64,000 bases of DNA, taken from contig NC_030383.2 in the NCBI RefSeq assembly GCF_001625215.2, positions 41,598,380-41,662,379 of the forward strand, in the 5' to 3' direction. Positions 32,897 through 43,575 of the stretch are shown here, piece by piece; position 1 is the stretch's first letter, and each line of letters begins with the position of its first letter. Below the pieces are notes generated by a model. The model did no database searches. It was given only the letters and a program-made list of their open reading frames with translations, and was not told where the DNA came from. A program made the position numbers and the translations under genes. The DNA is from Daucus carota subsp. sativus (Eukaryota; Streptophyta; Magnoliopsida; Apiales; Apiaceae).

Positions 32897-35800
32897 ATGG
32901 TTTCGAGATCATATTCGAACCTGTTTGATCTTACTTCTGGCAATTCACCAAGTTTTGGTCGAGGGGGGAAGAAGCTGTCAAGAGTTGCAACTGTTGCTGG
33001 GGTATTGTCTGAGCTAGATGATGAGGGTGCAAATAGTGTGGGATCTGATGCTCCGTCTTCGGTCTCAACAGAGAGGATGATTATTGTGGGAAACCAGCTT
33101 CCACTCCGGGCACATAGAAGATCTGATAGTGGAGGGTGGAATTTTAGTTGGGATGAGGATTCTCTTCTTAGGCAGCTAAAAGATGGCCTTGCAGAAGACG
33201 TGGAGGTTATTTATGTTGGGTGTCTAAAAGAAGAGATTGATCTGAATGAGCAAGAAGATGTTGCCCAAACTTTGCTTGAAACATTCAAATGTGTGCCTGC
33301 TTTTGTGCCTCCTGACCTTTTCAGTAAATACTATCACGGTTTCTGTAAACAGCAACTCTGGCCACTGTTTCACTACATGCTTCCACTCTCCCCCGATCTT
33401 GGTGGCCGTTTCGATAGGTCTCTATGGCAAGCTTATGTTTCGGTAAACAAGATATTTGCAGACAAAGTAATGGAAGTGATTAGCCCTGATGATGATTTTG
33501 TTTGGGTTCATGATTACCATTTGATGGTCCTGCCGACATTTCTGAGGAAGAGGTTTAACAGGGTGAAGCTTGGTTTTTTCCTCCACAGTCCATTTCCATC
33601 TTCAGAGATTTATCGAACCCTGCCTGTAAGAGACGAGATTTTAAGAGCACTCCTCAACTCTGATCTTATTGGTTTTCATACTTTTGATTATGCAAGGCAT
33701 TTTCTTTCTTGTTGTAGTAGAATGCTTGGTCTTTCTTATCAGTCTAAGCGAGGTTACATCGGTCTTGAGCATTATGGTCGCACTGTGAGCATTAAGATTC
33801 TCCCTGTTGGGATTCATATGGGACAACTTCGATCAGTATTGGATCTTCCTGAGACTGAACATAGGGTTGCTGAATTAAAAAACCAGTTTGGGGATCAGAC
33901 TGTGTTGCTTGGGGTTGATGATATGGACATTTTTAAGGGTATTAGTTTAAAACTTTTGGCCTTTGAACATTTACTGGCACAGCATCCTGAAAAGAGGGGC
34001 AAAGTTGTTTTGGTTCAAATTGCAAACCCTGCCAGAGGCCGTGGTAAAGATGTACAGGAGGTCCAGTCTGAAACTCGTGCAACAATAGAAAGAATAAATA
34101 GGACATTTCGAAGACCCGGATATGAGCCAGTAGTATTGATAGATACCCCACTTGAGTTCTACGAGAGAATTGCTTATTACGTAATTGCTGAGTGTTGTCT
34201 TGTCACAGCTGTGAGAGATGGGATGAATCTAATACCATATGAATATATTATATGCCGCCAGGGAACCAGTAAGCTGGATGATACCTTAGCCCTCGATCCA
34301 TCAGCACCAAAGAAGAGCATGCTGGTTGTGTCTGAGTTTATTGGGTGCTCTCCATCACTTAGTGGAGCAATTCGAGTTAATCCATGGAATATTGATGCTG
34401 TATCTGAAGCTATGGATTCTGCCTTGATCGTTTCTGAGTCAGAAAAACAATTGCGCCATGACAAGCACTACCGATATGTGAGCACCCATGATGTTCCATA
34501 TTGGACACGCAGTTTCTTGCAAGATCTTGAAAGGGCATGTAGGGATCATGTGAGGAGAAGGTGCTGGGGTATAGGTTTTGGTTTAGGATTCCGAGTAATT
34601 GCTTTGGATCCAAATTTTAGGAAGCTCTCAGTTGATCATATTGTGTCTGCTTATAAGAGAACGAAAAATCGTGCAATTCTTTTGGATTACGATGGTACAA
34701 TGATGATGCAGCGTTCAATCTGTGAGAGTCCAAATGCGGAAGCTCTTGGAATGTTAAACAATCTGTGCAGGGATCCCAAGAATGTAGTGTTCATTGTCAG
34801 TGGAAAGGATAAGAAGACATTAACTGAATGGTTCTCTTCTTGTGGAAAATTAGGACTTGCAGCAGAGCATGGTTATTTTCTGAGGTATGACTCTTCAAAA
34901 GCCAAGCCTCTGATATTTGTATATTCGGACCTCCTTGGGCTTATTAGTAAAACCTGCAAGGTCTTTTTAATTGAAATTTCATAACATAAGTCTTAATTAG
35001 CTTTATGTTCACAAAAATGACAGAAGGCTAATGTTTGTACACATCCTAATTTTAATACGCTTCAAAACATAGAAAAATTCTTCCTTTAAAAGATAGTTTA
35101 GGTTCAAGAAGGCCTTTACAGAAAATGTGCGCTATGACGTAATTTAGTTAATTTTAGGCTTTTTGCAAGTTAGTAGTGGGACGGACTTCTACTCCCGTCT
35201 TTACTTGAAAGCCTTGTTAATAAATCTGCTTCTTTTTCTTTTGTGAAGTGGTCTCCCCAAGGATCATTGCTAGTGAGTTTATTCGACATCTCGTATACAG
35301 TATTTTGAAACAAAAGTCCTTATCTCTTCTCTCCTATTAGGCCGAATGCAGATGTAGAATGGGAAACTTGTGTTACTCTCCCAGATCTCTACTGGAAACA
35401 GATTGCTGAGCCAGTAATGAAACTCTACACGGAAACTACTGATGGTTCCACCATAGAGGCCAGAGAGAGTGCACTTGTCTGGAACTACCAGTTTGCAGAT
35501 CCTGATTTTGGGTCATGCCAGGCTAAGGAGCTTTTGGATCACTTGGAGAGTGTTCTAGCAAATGAACCTGTTTCTGTTAAGAGTGGCCTAAACATTGTAG
35601 AAGTTAAACCTCAGGTCAGTTATATATTCACTTTTTGTTGTCTTATAATTTATTTTACTCGTACAGCTAGTTACAGATCTAAAAAGTAATGGGTTGTAGA
35701 TTTGTTTAAAACTTTGTTCCCAGATAATATTGTTGCATAGTCTGTCCTCTAATATGTTAGTCACATAAGGAATATGATGTTTTGGAACATAAGACCATAT

Positions 35801-36563
35801 CAGTTATAGAGGCTGATCAATGATTTATGGTCAAGGCTCTGAGGTGCCCACTTCCTCAACCTGTCATCGATTTGTTAAGAACATCTGTGCTTTAAGTAAT
35901 GAAGGTGTTAGATGAATTGGTATATGCGCACGCGCAAAAAAAGAAAAGAAAGAACAAATGCGCTTTATAATGCTAGGTTTCAATAATATTCTCAGTAACA
36001 TGTTTGTTTAGAAACAAAATAAATGGCAAATGAACTTACAAAAACCATTTACGGAAAAGGGAATTTCCTTGTGTTGATATTTACGAATTCACAGCCTAAA
36101 TGGTGCTTCCCTACTTTTTTTCTATCAACATAGTTTTCCAGACAAAAGATATTCGGATATCTAAATATTAGCTCTCAGCCTCTTATGCTTCCAGAGATGC
36201 TTATTACCTGCTCTACTCCTGAATTCAATTAAACAGGGTGTCAGCAAAGGTCTTGTGGCAGAACGCCTCTTGGAAACAATGCAGGAGAAAGGAATGCTTC
36301 CGGATTTTGTACTTTGTGTCGGGGATGATCGTTCAGATGAAGATATGTTTGAGGTCATCATGAGTGCTATGGCAGGTCCGTCTTTGTCCCCAGTTGCTGA
36401 AGTTTTTGCTTGCACTGTCGGCCAAAAGCCGAGCAAGGCCAAGTATTACTTGGAAGACACAACTGAGATATTAAAAATGTTGCAAGGCCTTGCCACAGCA
36501 TCCGAACAGACTACTAGAAATGTCCCTCAAATTTCTCATCGAGCTATAATCGACAGAGAATGA
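32897..36563 (+). CDS. TPS6: class II trehalose-6-phosphate synthase, TPS6-like
   Basis: Class II TPS proteins have a GT20-type synthase domain fused to a HAD phosphatase-like domain and are mostly regulatory, linking trehalose-6-P or sugar status to growth. Exons: 32897-34884, 35341-35614, 36237-36563; 2589 nt, 862 aa, near the roughly 860 aa of TPS5/TPS6-type proteins. The N-terminus 'MVSRSYSNLFDLTSGN' is typical of the class. In the GT domain 'HDYHLMVLPTFLRKRFNR' and 'AVRDGMNLIPYEYI' are visible, but the canonical NRLP loop reads NQLP, as in the TPS6 clade. HAD motif I is LDYDGT (D597, D599) and motif III is GDDRSDED near 783. The stop at 36561-36563 follows a short variable tail. Gene intact. 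TPS6 versus TPS5 is my best match; in Arabidopsis TPS6 affects cell shape. Confidence 0.93.
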
Positions 36564-37661
36564 ATAGGGATACCTGAGTGTGTTATGTTATTTGAATCTT
36601 GGTAGTGCACATTAGCATCTTGAGTGGTGGTCTTAGATTTGGTTGTATGGTTATCGATAGAGTTCTTGTATTTTAATTTGTGTCCTCTATTATTAATGCT
36701 TGTATTTGACATTCAAGCCAATAATTTCTCAGCTAATGCTTTATTTGAACCTTTCTCCAGGATTGTAAATGATTCTCTATAGCTTGTTTAGACTTCTTTC
36801 AGGGTTGACAACATTACATTATCAGAGTAGTTAGCTCTGTTTGATAATTTCAGGCAAGTCAAATTCAATTTTATGACTCCAAATGAACATACAGTATATT
36901 TGTCAAATAGAGTCAATAAAATTGCAACTTTGAAAGATAGGGAGGACGCAGATACTAGTACCGAGAGCAAATCCAACAGATTAGCTATTCATCCTCCAAC
37001 CTGTATAATTTGAGGAATAAGTTATAATCGAAGGAATGAGGAAAAATTGAATCCCTTGATCACAGTGGTTCAAACTTTGGCATTGTTTATAACAGTTCCT
37101 TGGGGCCTTATGGACATTGCAATATTGCATTATAGTGGTTGAAACTTCACACTGTTTCATCAATGGTATTGGTAATGTGTCAGCTTCTATCTTATATGGG
37201 ATAGGGCCCTGGTCCCTGGCTATCCATGGTCAGGACTGTTTACACAGCCAGCTAAATCCCATCTGCTAAAATTCTGTCTCATAAAGGCACTTATAATAGT
37301 TCTTTCTAGTAATGTTTCTCTCTGCATTATGATTTATGTTTTTACAACAGAAAAAGAGCAGTGGTTACATCAGTTATATGATGACACATCTGTTAACAAC
37401 TTGAAATATGCGAGATTTAAACAGATAATATAAAATTATACAGAAAGATATACTTTTAGGCGAAAAGCATCCTGCAGATCCAACTACTAGACTCGGGCAG
37501 GAAGAATCAAACACGTTATCTGTACACTGAATCCAAGCTCCACCACCATTGACTTGTGTGATCGCTGATCTGTACAGAACTGTGATGCCAATTGCCAAGT
37601 TGGGCTCGCAGCAACTTTTGGCATATCAGTAGTCCAATATATTGAATGAAAAAAAAAAAAT
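36564..37661. terminator. convergent 3' region of TPS6-like and VTT genes
   Basis: 1.1 kb between stop codons, with no recognisable gene. Likely contains both 3' UTRs. Confidence 0.5.
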
Positions 37662-40600
37662 CTATGTTTTGTCTTTGTTGCTCATCAATGTTGGTGTCAC
37701 TGAAACGATTCCAATTAGAAATAAAGTGGCCATTGATTGGAAGTCATAGAGGTCACCCATCGAGTGCAAGTCGCCTAAGGCTATTCCAGCCTGAGAAGAT
37801 AACAAAGAAAATAAGAGCAGTGTCCACGCTTTTAAAACATTGTATTCAACTTTGTTTCAATGCATAAAAATTACACCTAGCAAAACACCCACTCACGTCT
37901 ACCTTCAAGTAGAGATCTTTCCATCAGTCAATTTGAGCAACTATATAAAAAAATTTGACAGAGCAAGCATAAAAGAAGCCTTTAGTAGATGAAAGAATAC
38001 CCTGACAGTGACAAAAGCAGCAGGAATGAGCCCAACTGAAGTTGCGAAAAAGAAGATATGGAAAGGTACATCCACAATTGGTGAAGCGACATTGATAAAT
38101 GTATTTGGCAAAGTTGGGGTGACTCTTAGGAAAAGCATGTAGTTCAGCAGCCCGTTACGTCTTTTAGCTACCTGATCAAGTAAAGAGATTCATGTTAAAT
38201 TATTTGGTTCACACAGCTAATACGAGTGTAAAGGGAAGAGTTGGCATTCACCTGGGATTGAAAGAAATTCAGCTTATCAGGCCATAGAAAGAAGACAAGG
38301 GGACGGCCAATTAACTTAGACAGGAAATAACACGATGATGCACCTGCTGTAGCAGTGAACACAACCAAGGCTACACCTTTGTAGACTCCAAAGAGGGAAC
38401 CCGCAAGCAATGACATGAAAACAGTTCCCGGAATCATGAAAGTCTGCATAAAGATGTAAACCATGCAGTATCCCACCAGAACCTGAATGGTGTAGTCATT
38501 TGTGTAGCTCTCCAGGTGATCTCTGTAGAAGCATCCATTTCAAATAATTATTAATTAGATCCCACCAACGTAGAGTAAACCTTTAATTAGAAGACCCGAA
38601 ACCAATAATTTACTCAGATGCAGACTTTATCCAGCAGAACAAAGTATGCCAAAATTAATATCCAATGGTAGCTGAAAATAATAAATTCCTAGTAGCTTAC
38701 AGCAACTGACATTCAAATACCAATTAGTAACCAGTCCATCTAAAACCTCAAGGTGTTCGAAGAACAATATTTTACACTTTTCAAAACTCCCCTCAATCGT
38801 ACAATTAAGCACTCCCTCCAACAATTTTAGAAGAATCGGTCACTTAACAAATAAATTCCGCTCCCACCCAATTTTATGCATAAAATGCTACTTGTTCACT
38901 TCTCACAACAACAGATCATTTAATGAACAAGAGTAAATAATTTCCATCAGCGACCAAGTCAACGAAAAAAGACCTTGAGAAATAGTAGATCTAAGTCAAC
39001 AAAATGCATCTATAATAAAAAATCTTATTAAAAACAAATTAAAAGATGAACCCAGAAAAATAAATAAAGGCAAGATTTTTATACCTTAAGATTTGAAGAT
39101 CTTCAAGTGTTTTAGGAAGCTTGAGGAAGCTATAATCAGAAACAGGCATTGTAAAGTAAACACACAAAAGCCCACCAAGCAATCCCAAAACGACGCCGCA
39201 TGCTCCAGCTATCTCCCGAAAACTTAATGGAAATGATGATGATGATGATGTTGATTTTTGCCCACTTGCAGAAGAAGATTGTGGTGAATTTTCTACCTCA
39301 TTTTTCATCTTGTTCTTCATTCGATTCCGCCAACTAAAATGAACATGTGCTAGTTAAATTTATATTGTTTGTCAGATGAGAATCATTTTAGTATATGCCT
39401 ATAGGTGTAATTTACATTTGATTGGCTTAATTGGCCTAATTATCAAACTGATTATCAAATTCGTTCAATAATCAAGCATGTTACAAATTTATAGAAGGTA
39501 CGATATCACTATGTTAAATTAGTCATCGTAAGCAACATGGCTGTATTAGATTGTGATTTTAAAGTTTTTTTCCATTTATGAAATTTGAGAGTTTTCGATT
39601 GAGATTGTTTGAAATCCATTGAAATCTTGAGGTATTCAATTGAGATTTTAAATTATACTACAAAATCTGGTGGTATTCGATTAGGTTTTTAAATTATACT
39701 TTAAAATCTGATAGTATTCATTTGTGATTGTTTAAAAGTCCATTATAATCTGATGGTATTCAAATGCTGATGGATTTTTTTGGATTTCATATAATAAAGG
39801 ATTTTGTGGTATTTTTCAATGTATTTCGAGTTTTTTGAAATCTCACCAAAATCCATGAGATTTTGAAGTATTGTGCTTAAATCCTATCAACTCGCGACAT
39901 TTTATCAAGAATCCGCACAAAATCAAAATCACATGCAATCCATTAAAATTCATAAACTAAAAAGAATCCATTAAAATCTCAATCGAATACACCCCTCTAA
40001 ATTCACTCTAATTTTTGACTGAAAAACATAGCAGATGACATGATATTTGATGTGATGATTGGTCGGATATTTGATAAATAAAGATAAATTTTCGGACAAC
40101 AACAATATAAGAATTAATAAAGGTTTTTAATAGATATTACAAATTATACGAATCATAATTTTATTATTATATAATTTTATTTTTAGTCAAAATTTTTTTA
40201 TTTTTATTTTCAGTCTTTATTTGTCGAATATCCAACTTAACAATATATTTCCCAACATTTCAGCATTATATCCATCCATAAGGTTTATTCTTGTAAATTT
40301 AAGAGAATTTAATGATGATGGCATATTTAATATTATTAATTCATTTTACTAAGTCGAGGGTCGACTAAGAGCTTGTGAAAATCAATGATCTACTTGGTAT
40401 TATTGAACGACTTGAGTTATGAGTTTGATATATAACCTAAATATTTTAGAAAAAGAAATTGTATAAGTTAACAGGGGTGTATTGGATTAGAATTTTATAA
40501 TATTTTTTTCATTCATGAAATCCGAGGGTATTCGATTGGGATTATTTGAAATTCATTAAAATCTTGAGGTATTCAATTGGGATTTTAAATTATGATACAA

Positions 40601-41097
40601 AATCTGGTGGTATTCAACTAGGATTTTAAATAATGCTTTAAAATCTGATGGTATTCAATTGGGCTTGTTTAAAATCCATTAAAATCTTATGGTATTCAAA
40701 TGCTGATGGATTTTTTTGGATTTCATAAAATGATGGATTTTGTGAGATTCTCCCATATATTTTAAGTTTTTTAAAATCCCACCAAAATCCATGAGATTTT
40801 GAAATACTGTGCTTAAATCCTATCAACTCTGCGACATTTTATCAAGAATCCACACAAAATCAAATACAATCCCTTAAAATCCATAAATTAAAAAATAATT
40901 CATTAAAATCTTAATCGAATACACCCTTCTAAATATCAAAATAACAATTCTACCGCTTTTGATTTCTTTTTCACTTGCTACTAAGATGTTTCAATTTCCA
41001 AGGTTTTCTCTTACCTGCCCATGAATTCAGATCCAGATCTTCTTTTACTCAATTTGACCGAGTTGCGCAACTTGATGTAATGACAATTTTTAGCCAT
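37662..41097 (-). CDS. VTT-domain (SNARE-associated Golgi / TMEM41-like) membrane protein
   Basis: The VTT/DedA family includes TMEM41B, VMP1 and plant SNARE-associated Golgi proteins; animal members act as ER lipid scramblases. Exons, 5' to 3': 41015-41097, 39085-39333, 38252-38522, 38001-38171, 37662-37790; 903 nt, 300 aa. The first small exon is inferred: ATG at 41097-41095, donor GGC AG|GTAAGAG, acceptor 'ttcattttag', and frame agreement with the ATG AAG at 39320. If it is wrong, the protein starts at 39320 and has 268 aa. A Ser-rich tail precedes TM1 (about 69-88). The VTT core spans about 125-258, with 'FMIPGTVFMSLLAGSLFG', 'GASSCYFLSKLIGRP' and 'RVTPTLPNTFINVASP', the family signatures. 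The first intron holds two M1-family MITEs. Family call firm; subcellular role by family only. Confidence 0.88.
39538..39998 (+). mobile_element. AT-rich MITE-like element, family M1, copy 2
   Basis: The ends 'tgtattagattgtgatttta' and 'atctcaatcgaatacacccc' are inverted. The interior matches copy 3 in the same order and copy 1 in reverse. Lies in the first intron of the VTT gene. Confidence 0.75.
40474..40926 (+). mobile_element. AT-rich MITE-like element, family M1, copy 3
   Basis: The ends 'ggggtgtattggattagaat' and 'cttaatcgaatacaccc' are inverted. Shares with copy 2 the internal 'ttgaaattcattaaaatctt'-type block and the 'atcctatcaactc' block. Same orientation as copy 2 and about 0.9 kb downstream of it. 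Confidence 0.8.
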
Positions 41098-41510
41098 TGC
41101 TTTCTTTCCCTCTTTGTTTGTTATGGGTCATGTCTCGCCGCAAGAACTGAATAATGAATGAAATGAGTGGGACTAATTTCTTCCGACTAATGAAGATACT
41201 ACTCCGGTCTCCCATTCGTTTCCGGCAAATCTTTTTTCTCCCTAAGAATGGAATGAATCAAATTCACATATATACGAAAGTGAGGAAAAAACCCAGTCTA
41301 TTAGTGGCGCAAAGCGGCTTTGCCACTTTTTAGTAAAAAAGCAAAAGGTCGGAACTTCGAAAGCCAACAAACAACGGTTCTTCTATGTAAGTATGGCGTT
41401 CCCCCTTACCCTCCCAACGTCGAGCTAAGTGACGTCGTAACATTTTCGTAACGCGGTAGAATGAAGGCTCTGCACCGGCACTCTCTTTTCTATTGGTCTA
41501 GGGGGTCATT

Positions 41511-42148
41511 TAGGGGTGTACACGGTTCGGGTTGGGCGGGTTAGAGGAATTTATCGATCCAACCCAATTAAATCGGGTTTTCAAAATTTCAACCCAACCC
41601 GAACCGTATAAATTTGTAACCCAAACCAATTTGTAGTACTTCGGTTTGGATCGGTTCGGATTGGTTTGGTTATAATCGCCGGTGTCGAATAGGTCTTCAA
41701 CATCCAATTTTTTACACTAAAAATTACTTTAACAATCTTGTCAAAGACATAAAATTGAATTTAGTTATAAAAAAAAGTAGTAACAAATAATAAACAAATA
41801 TATTCATAAATTTAATCTCATATCCTCACTTATAAAATTATTTTCATATATATTTAAATAGCAAACAAAAATTAATATATTAAATTTAGGGCACATAAAT
41901 ACAATAAAACCAATTGGATTAGGCTAATATGTGATGAGATGGATAAATTCAATATGTTCCTATATTTTTCAATCGGGTTGGGTTGGATCGGTTTATAAAA
42001 TCCGAAACCCATGTCCAACCCAATTAAATCGGGTTAATACTATTTCAATCCAATTACTAATCGGGTTAAAAAATTTCGGATTGAATCGACCGAAATATGA
42101 TCGGTTTGGATCAGGTTGGTCGGTTTCGCCAACCCGTGTACACCCCTA
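41511..42148. mobile_element. hAT-type MITE, 8-bp TSD
   Basis: The ends are 'TAGGGGTGTACACGG' and 'CCGTGTACACCCCTA', the TAGGGGTG-type hAT terminus. Flanks 'gggtcatt' (41503-41510) and 'aggtcatt' (42149-42156) differ only at the first base. Repeated 'cggttcgg', 'cgggtt' words fill the subterminal parts. 638 bp, noncoding. Confidence 0.85.
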
Positions 42149-42914
42149 AGGTCATTTGTTTACTTCTGAAGGGAGCTGAATAAGAGCTATCTTACCGAAT
42201 CATCTCATTCAGTTTGTTTGGACATACAATAAACACTGCTGAGCCAATCTCAAATATGCTGACCCATTCATTCCCAGAATCTTGACTGAGCGATTTTCAG
42301 AGTATCATCTAAGAAGATCATAATTTAATTTTTTTTAAATGATATTTTGATTCTTTTACTTAATTTGAGTCGCAGGACATTTATTTTATATATTATTTTA
42401 TATATTTCAATTTTATTCTTAATAAAAATTTAATATTTATATTTTCATTTAAAAAGAATAATTTAAAAATAATCTATAAAAATCTATTTTTTCCACATCA
42501 AATTATGTGCACAAAATTAAAGACACTAGTAATTTTGGATATAGGAATATTTAACAAGATCATATGTATAACATATTATACACATATGATATTTTTATGA
42601 TCAATAAATGTGATTAAAGTTTTATAACAGGATTATATATTTATCAAAAAAAGTTGTCATTCAGATAGTTTTCACAAAAAATATCAAATACTATTATTTA
42701 TTTAGAATTCAGATACTTGATTCATTCAGATTAATCAGATATATGATTCTAAGTGTTTATATCGAGCTTTTACATAAAAATATGTATTTTCTCGATATAT
42801 ATTAATCAGATTAATACTAGAAAAGCTCGATACTAGAATTCAGATATTTGGTCATGTTCCACATGGAACATTAGACATAGAACCATTAGTTTATTTCTAA
42901 CGAATTTTCTATGA

Positions 42915-43080
42915 TGTGCCCAAGGGCACACAATAGTCACTAACATCCATGAGAATACTAGCTTTTGATTGGTGGATGGATAATAAATATAAATGACCCC
43001 CCTGCATTCACATCAATTCCACCAATCAAAACAAGCCATTTTCATGAAAGTTGGTGCTTATTGTGTGCCCTTGGGCACAC
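42915..43080. mobile_element. short MITE with palindromic ends
   Basis: Left end 'TGTGCCCAAGGGCACACAAT' and the inverse right end 'GTGTGCCCAAGGGCACACAA' match. Each end is also nearly its own palindrome (GTGCCCAAGGGCAC). The inversion continues inward through 'tttgattggtgg'. 166 bp, noncoding. Target duplication not resolved. Confidence 0.75.
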
Positions 43081-43107
43081 ATTAGAAAAACCGTATTTTT
43101 AATAATA

Positions 43108-43313
43108 GTTAGGTTTCTGCAACAGAATTTCACATAAAAAAACATTTTAATGATGTATTATATTTTGAAATTATTTTTGAACACACACAACGATGCAAAA
43201 ACCATGCATTTAGATTTAGATCCTGAAAATCTATGTAGCAGAACCTTAGTGGTTCTATGGTTCTATTTTATTTTAGGCATGGGTTCTTTGTTGAGGCCGA
43301 CCCTTTTCCTAAG
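43108..43313 (+). repeat. dispersed repeat, copy 1
   Basis: Matches 61,166-61,373 in direct orientation through 'aaattatttttgaacacaca', 'atttagatttagatcc' and 'gatgggttct'-type blocks. Unclassified interspersed repeat about 205 bp long. Confidence 0.75.
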
Positions 43314-43575
43314 GAAAGATCGCCCAATTTATACGTCATTTACATTTATCATTTACTTCTATGAAGGAATTTTGAAATTTATTCTACTCCTCTTTTTTTT
43401 TTTTTTTCCCTCTCTGGATACAACAGTCTTTTGGGTCGTGTTAATTAAATTTACTGCAGAACATATCTTGTTGAGTTAAAGAACCACACAATTTAACAAA
43501 ACCATGTGACACTGGAAGTGCAGTAAAAACTAACAATGGTCAGTTATATATGATCTTGAGATCGCTCGAGCTTTT

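Larger units (their letters stand above)
41098..43575. other. tandem spacer between VTT 5' end and SABRE 3' end
   Basis: Contains the hAT-type element 41511-42148, a small MITE 42915-43080 and a dispersed repeat near 43108-43313. The stretch 41280-41460, with words such as 'gcggctttgccac' and 'gtcgagctaagtgacgtcg', looks unlike its neighbours and may be organellar, but I cannot place it. Confidence 0.55.

Noticed and set aside
37646..37867. 73-codon plus-strand ORF
   Set aside because: Antisense of the last VTT exon (37662-37790), which has a proper acceptor, frame and stop.
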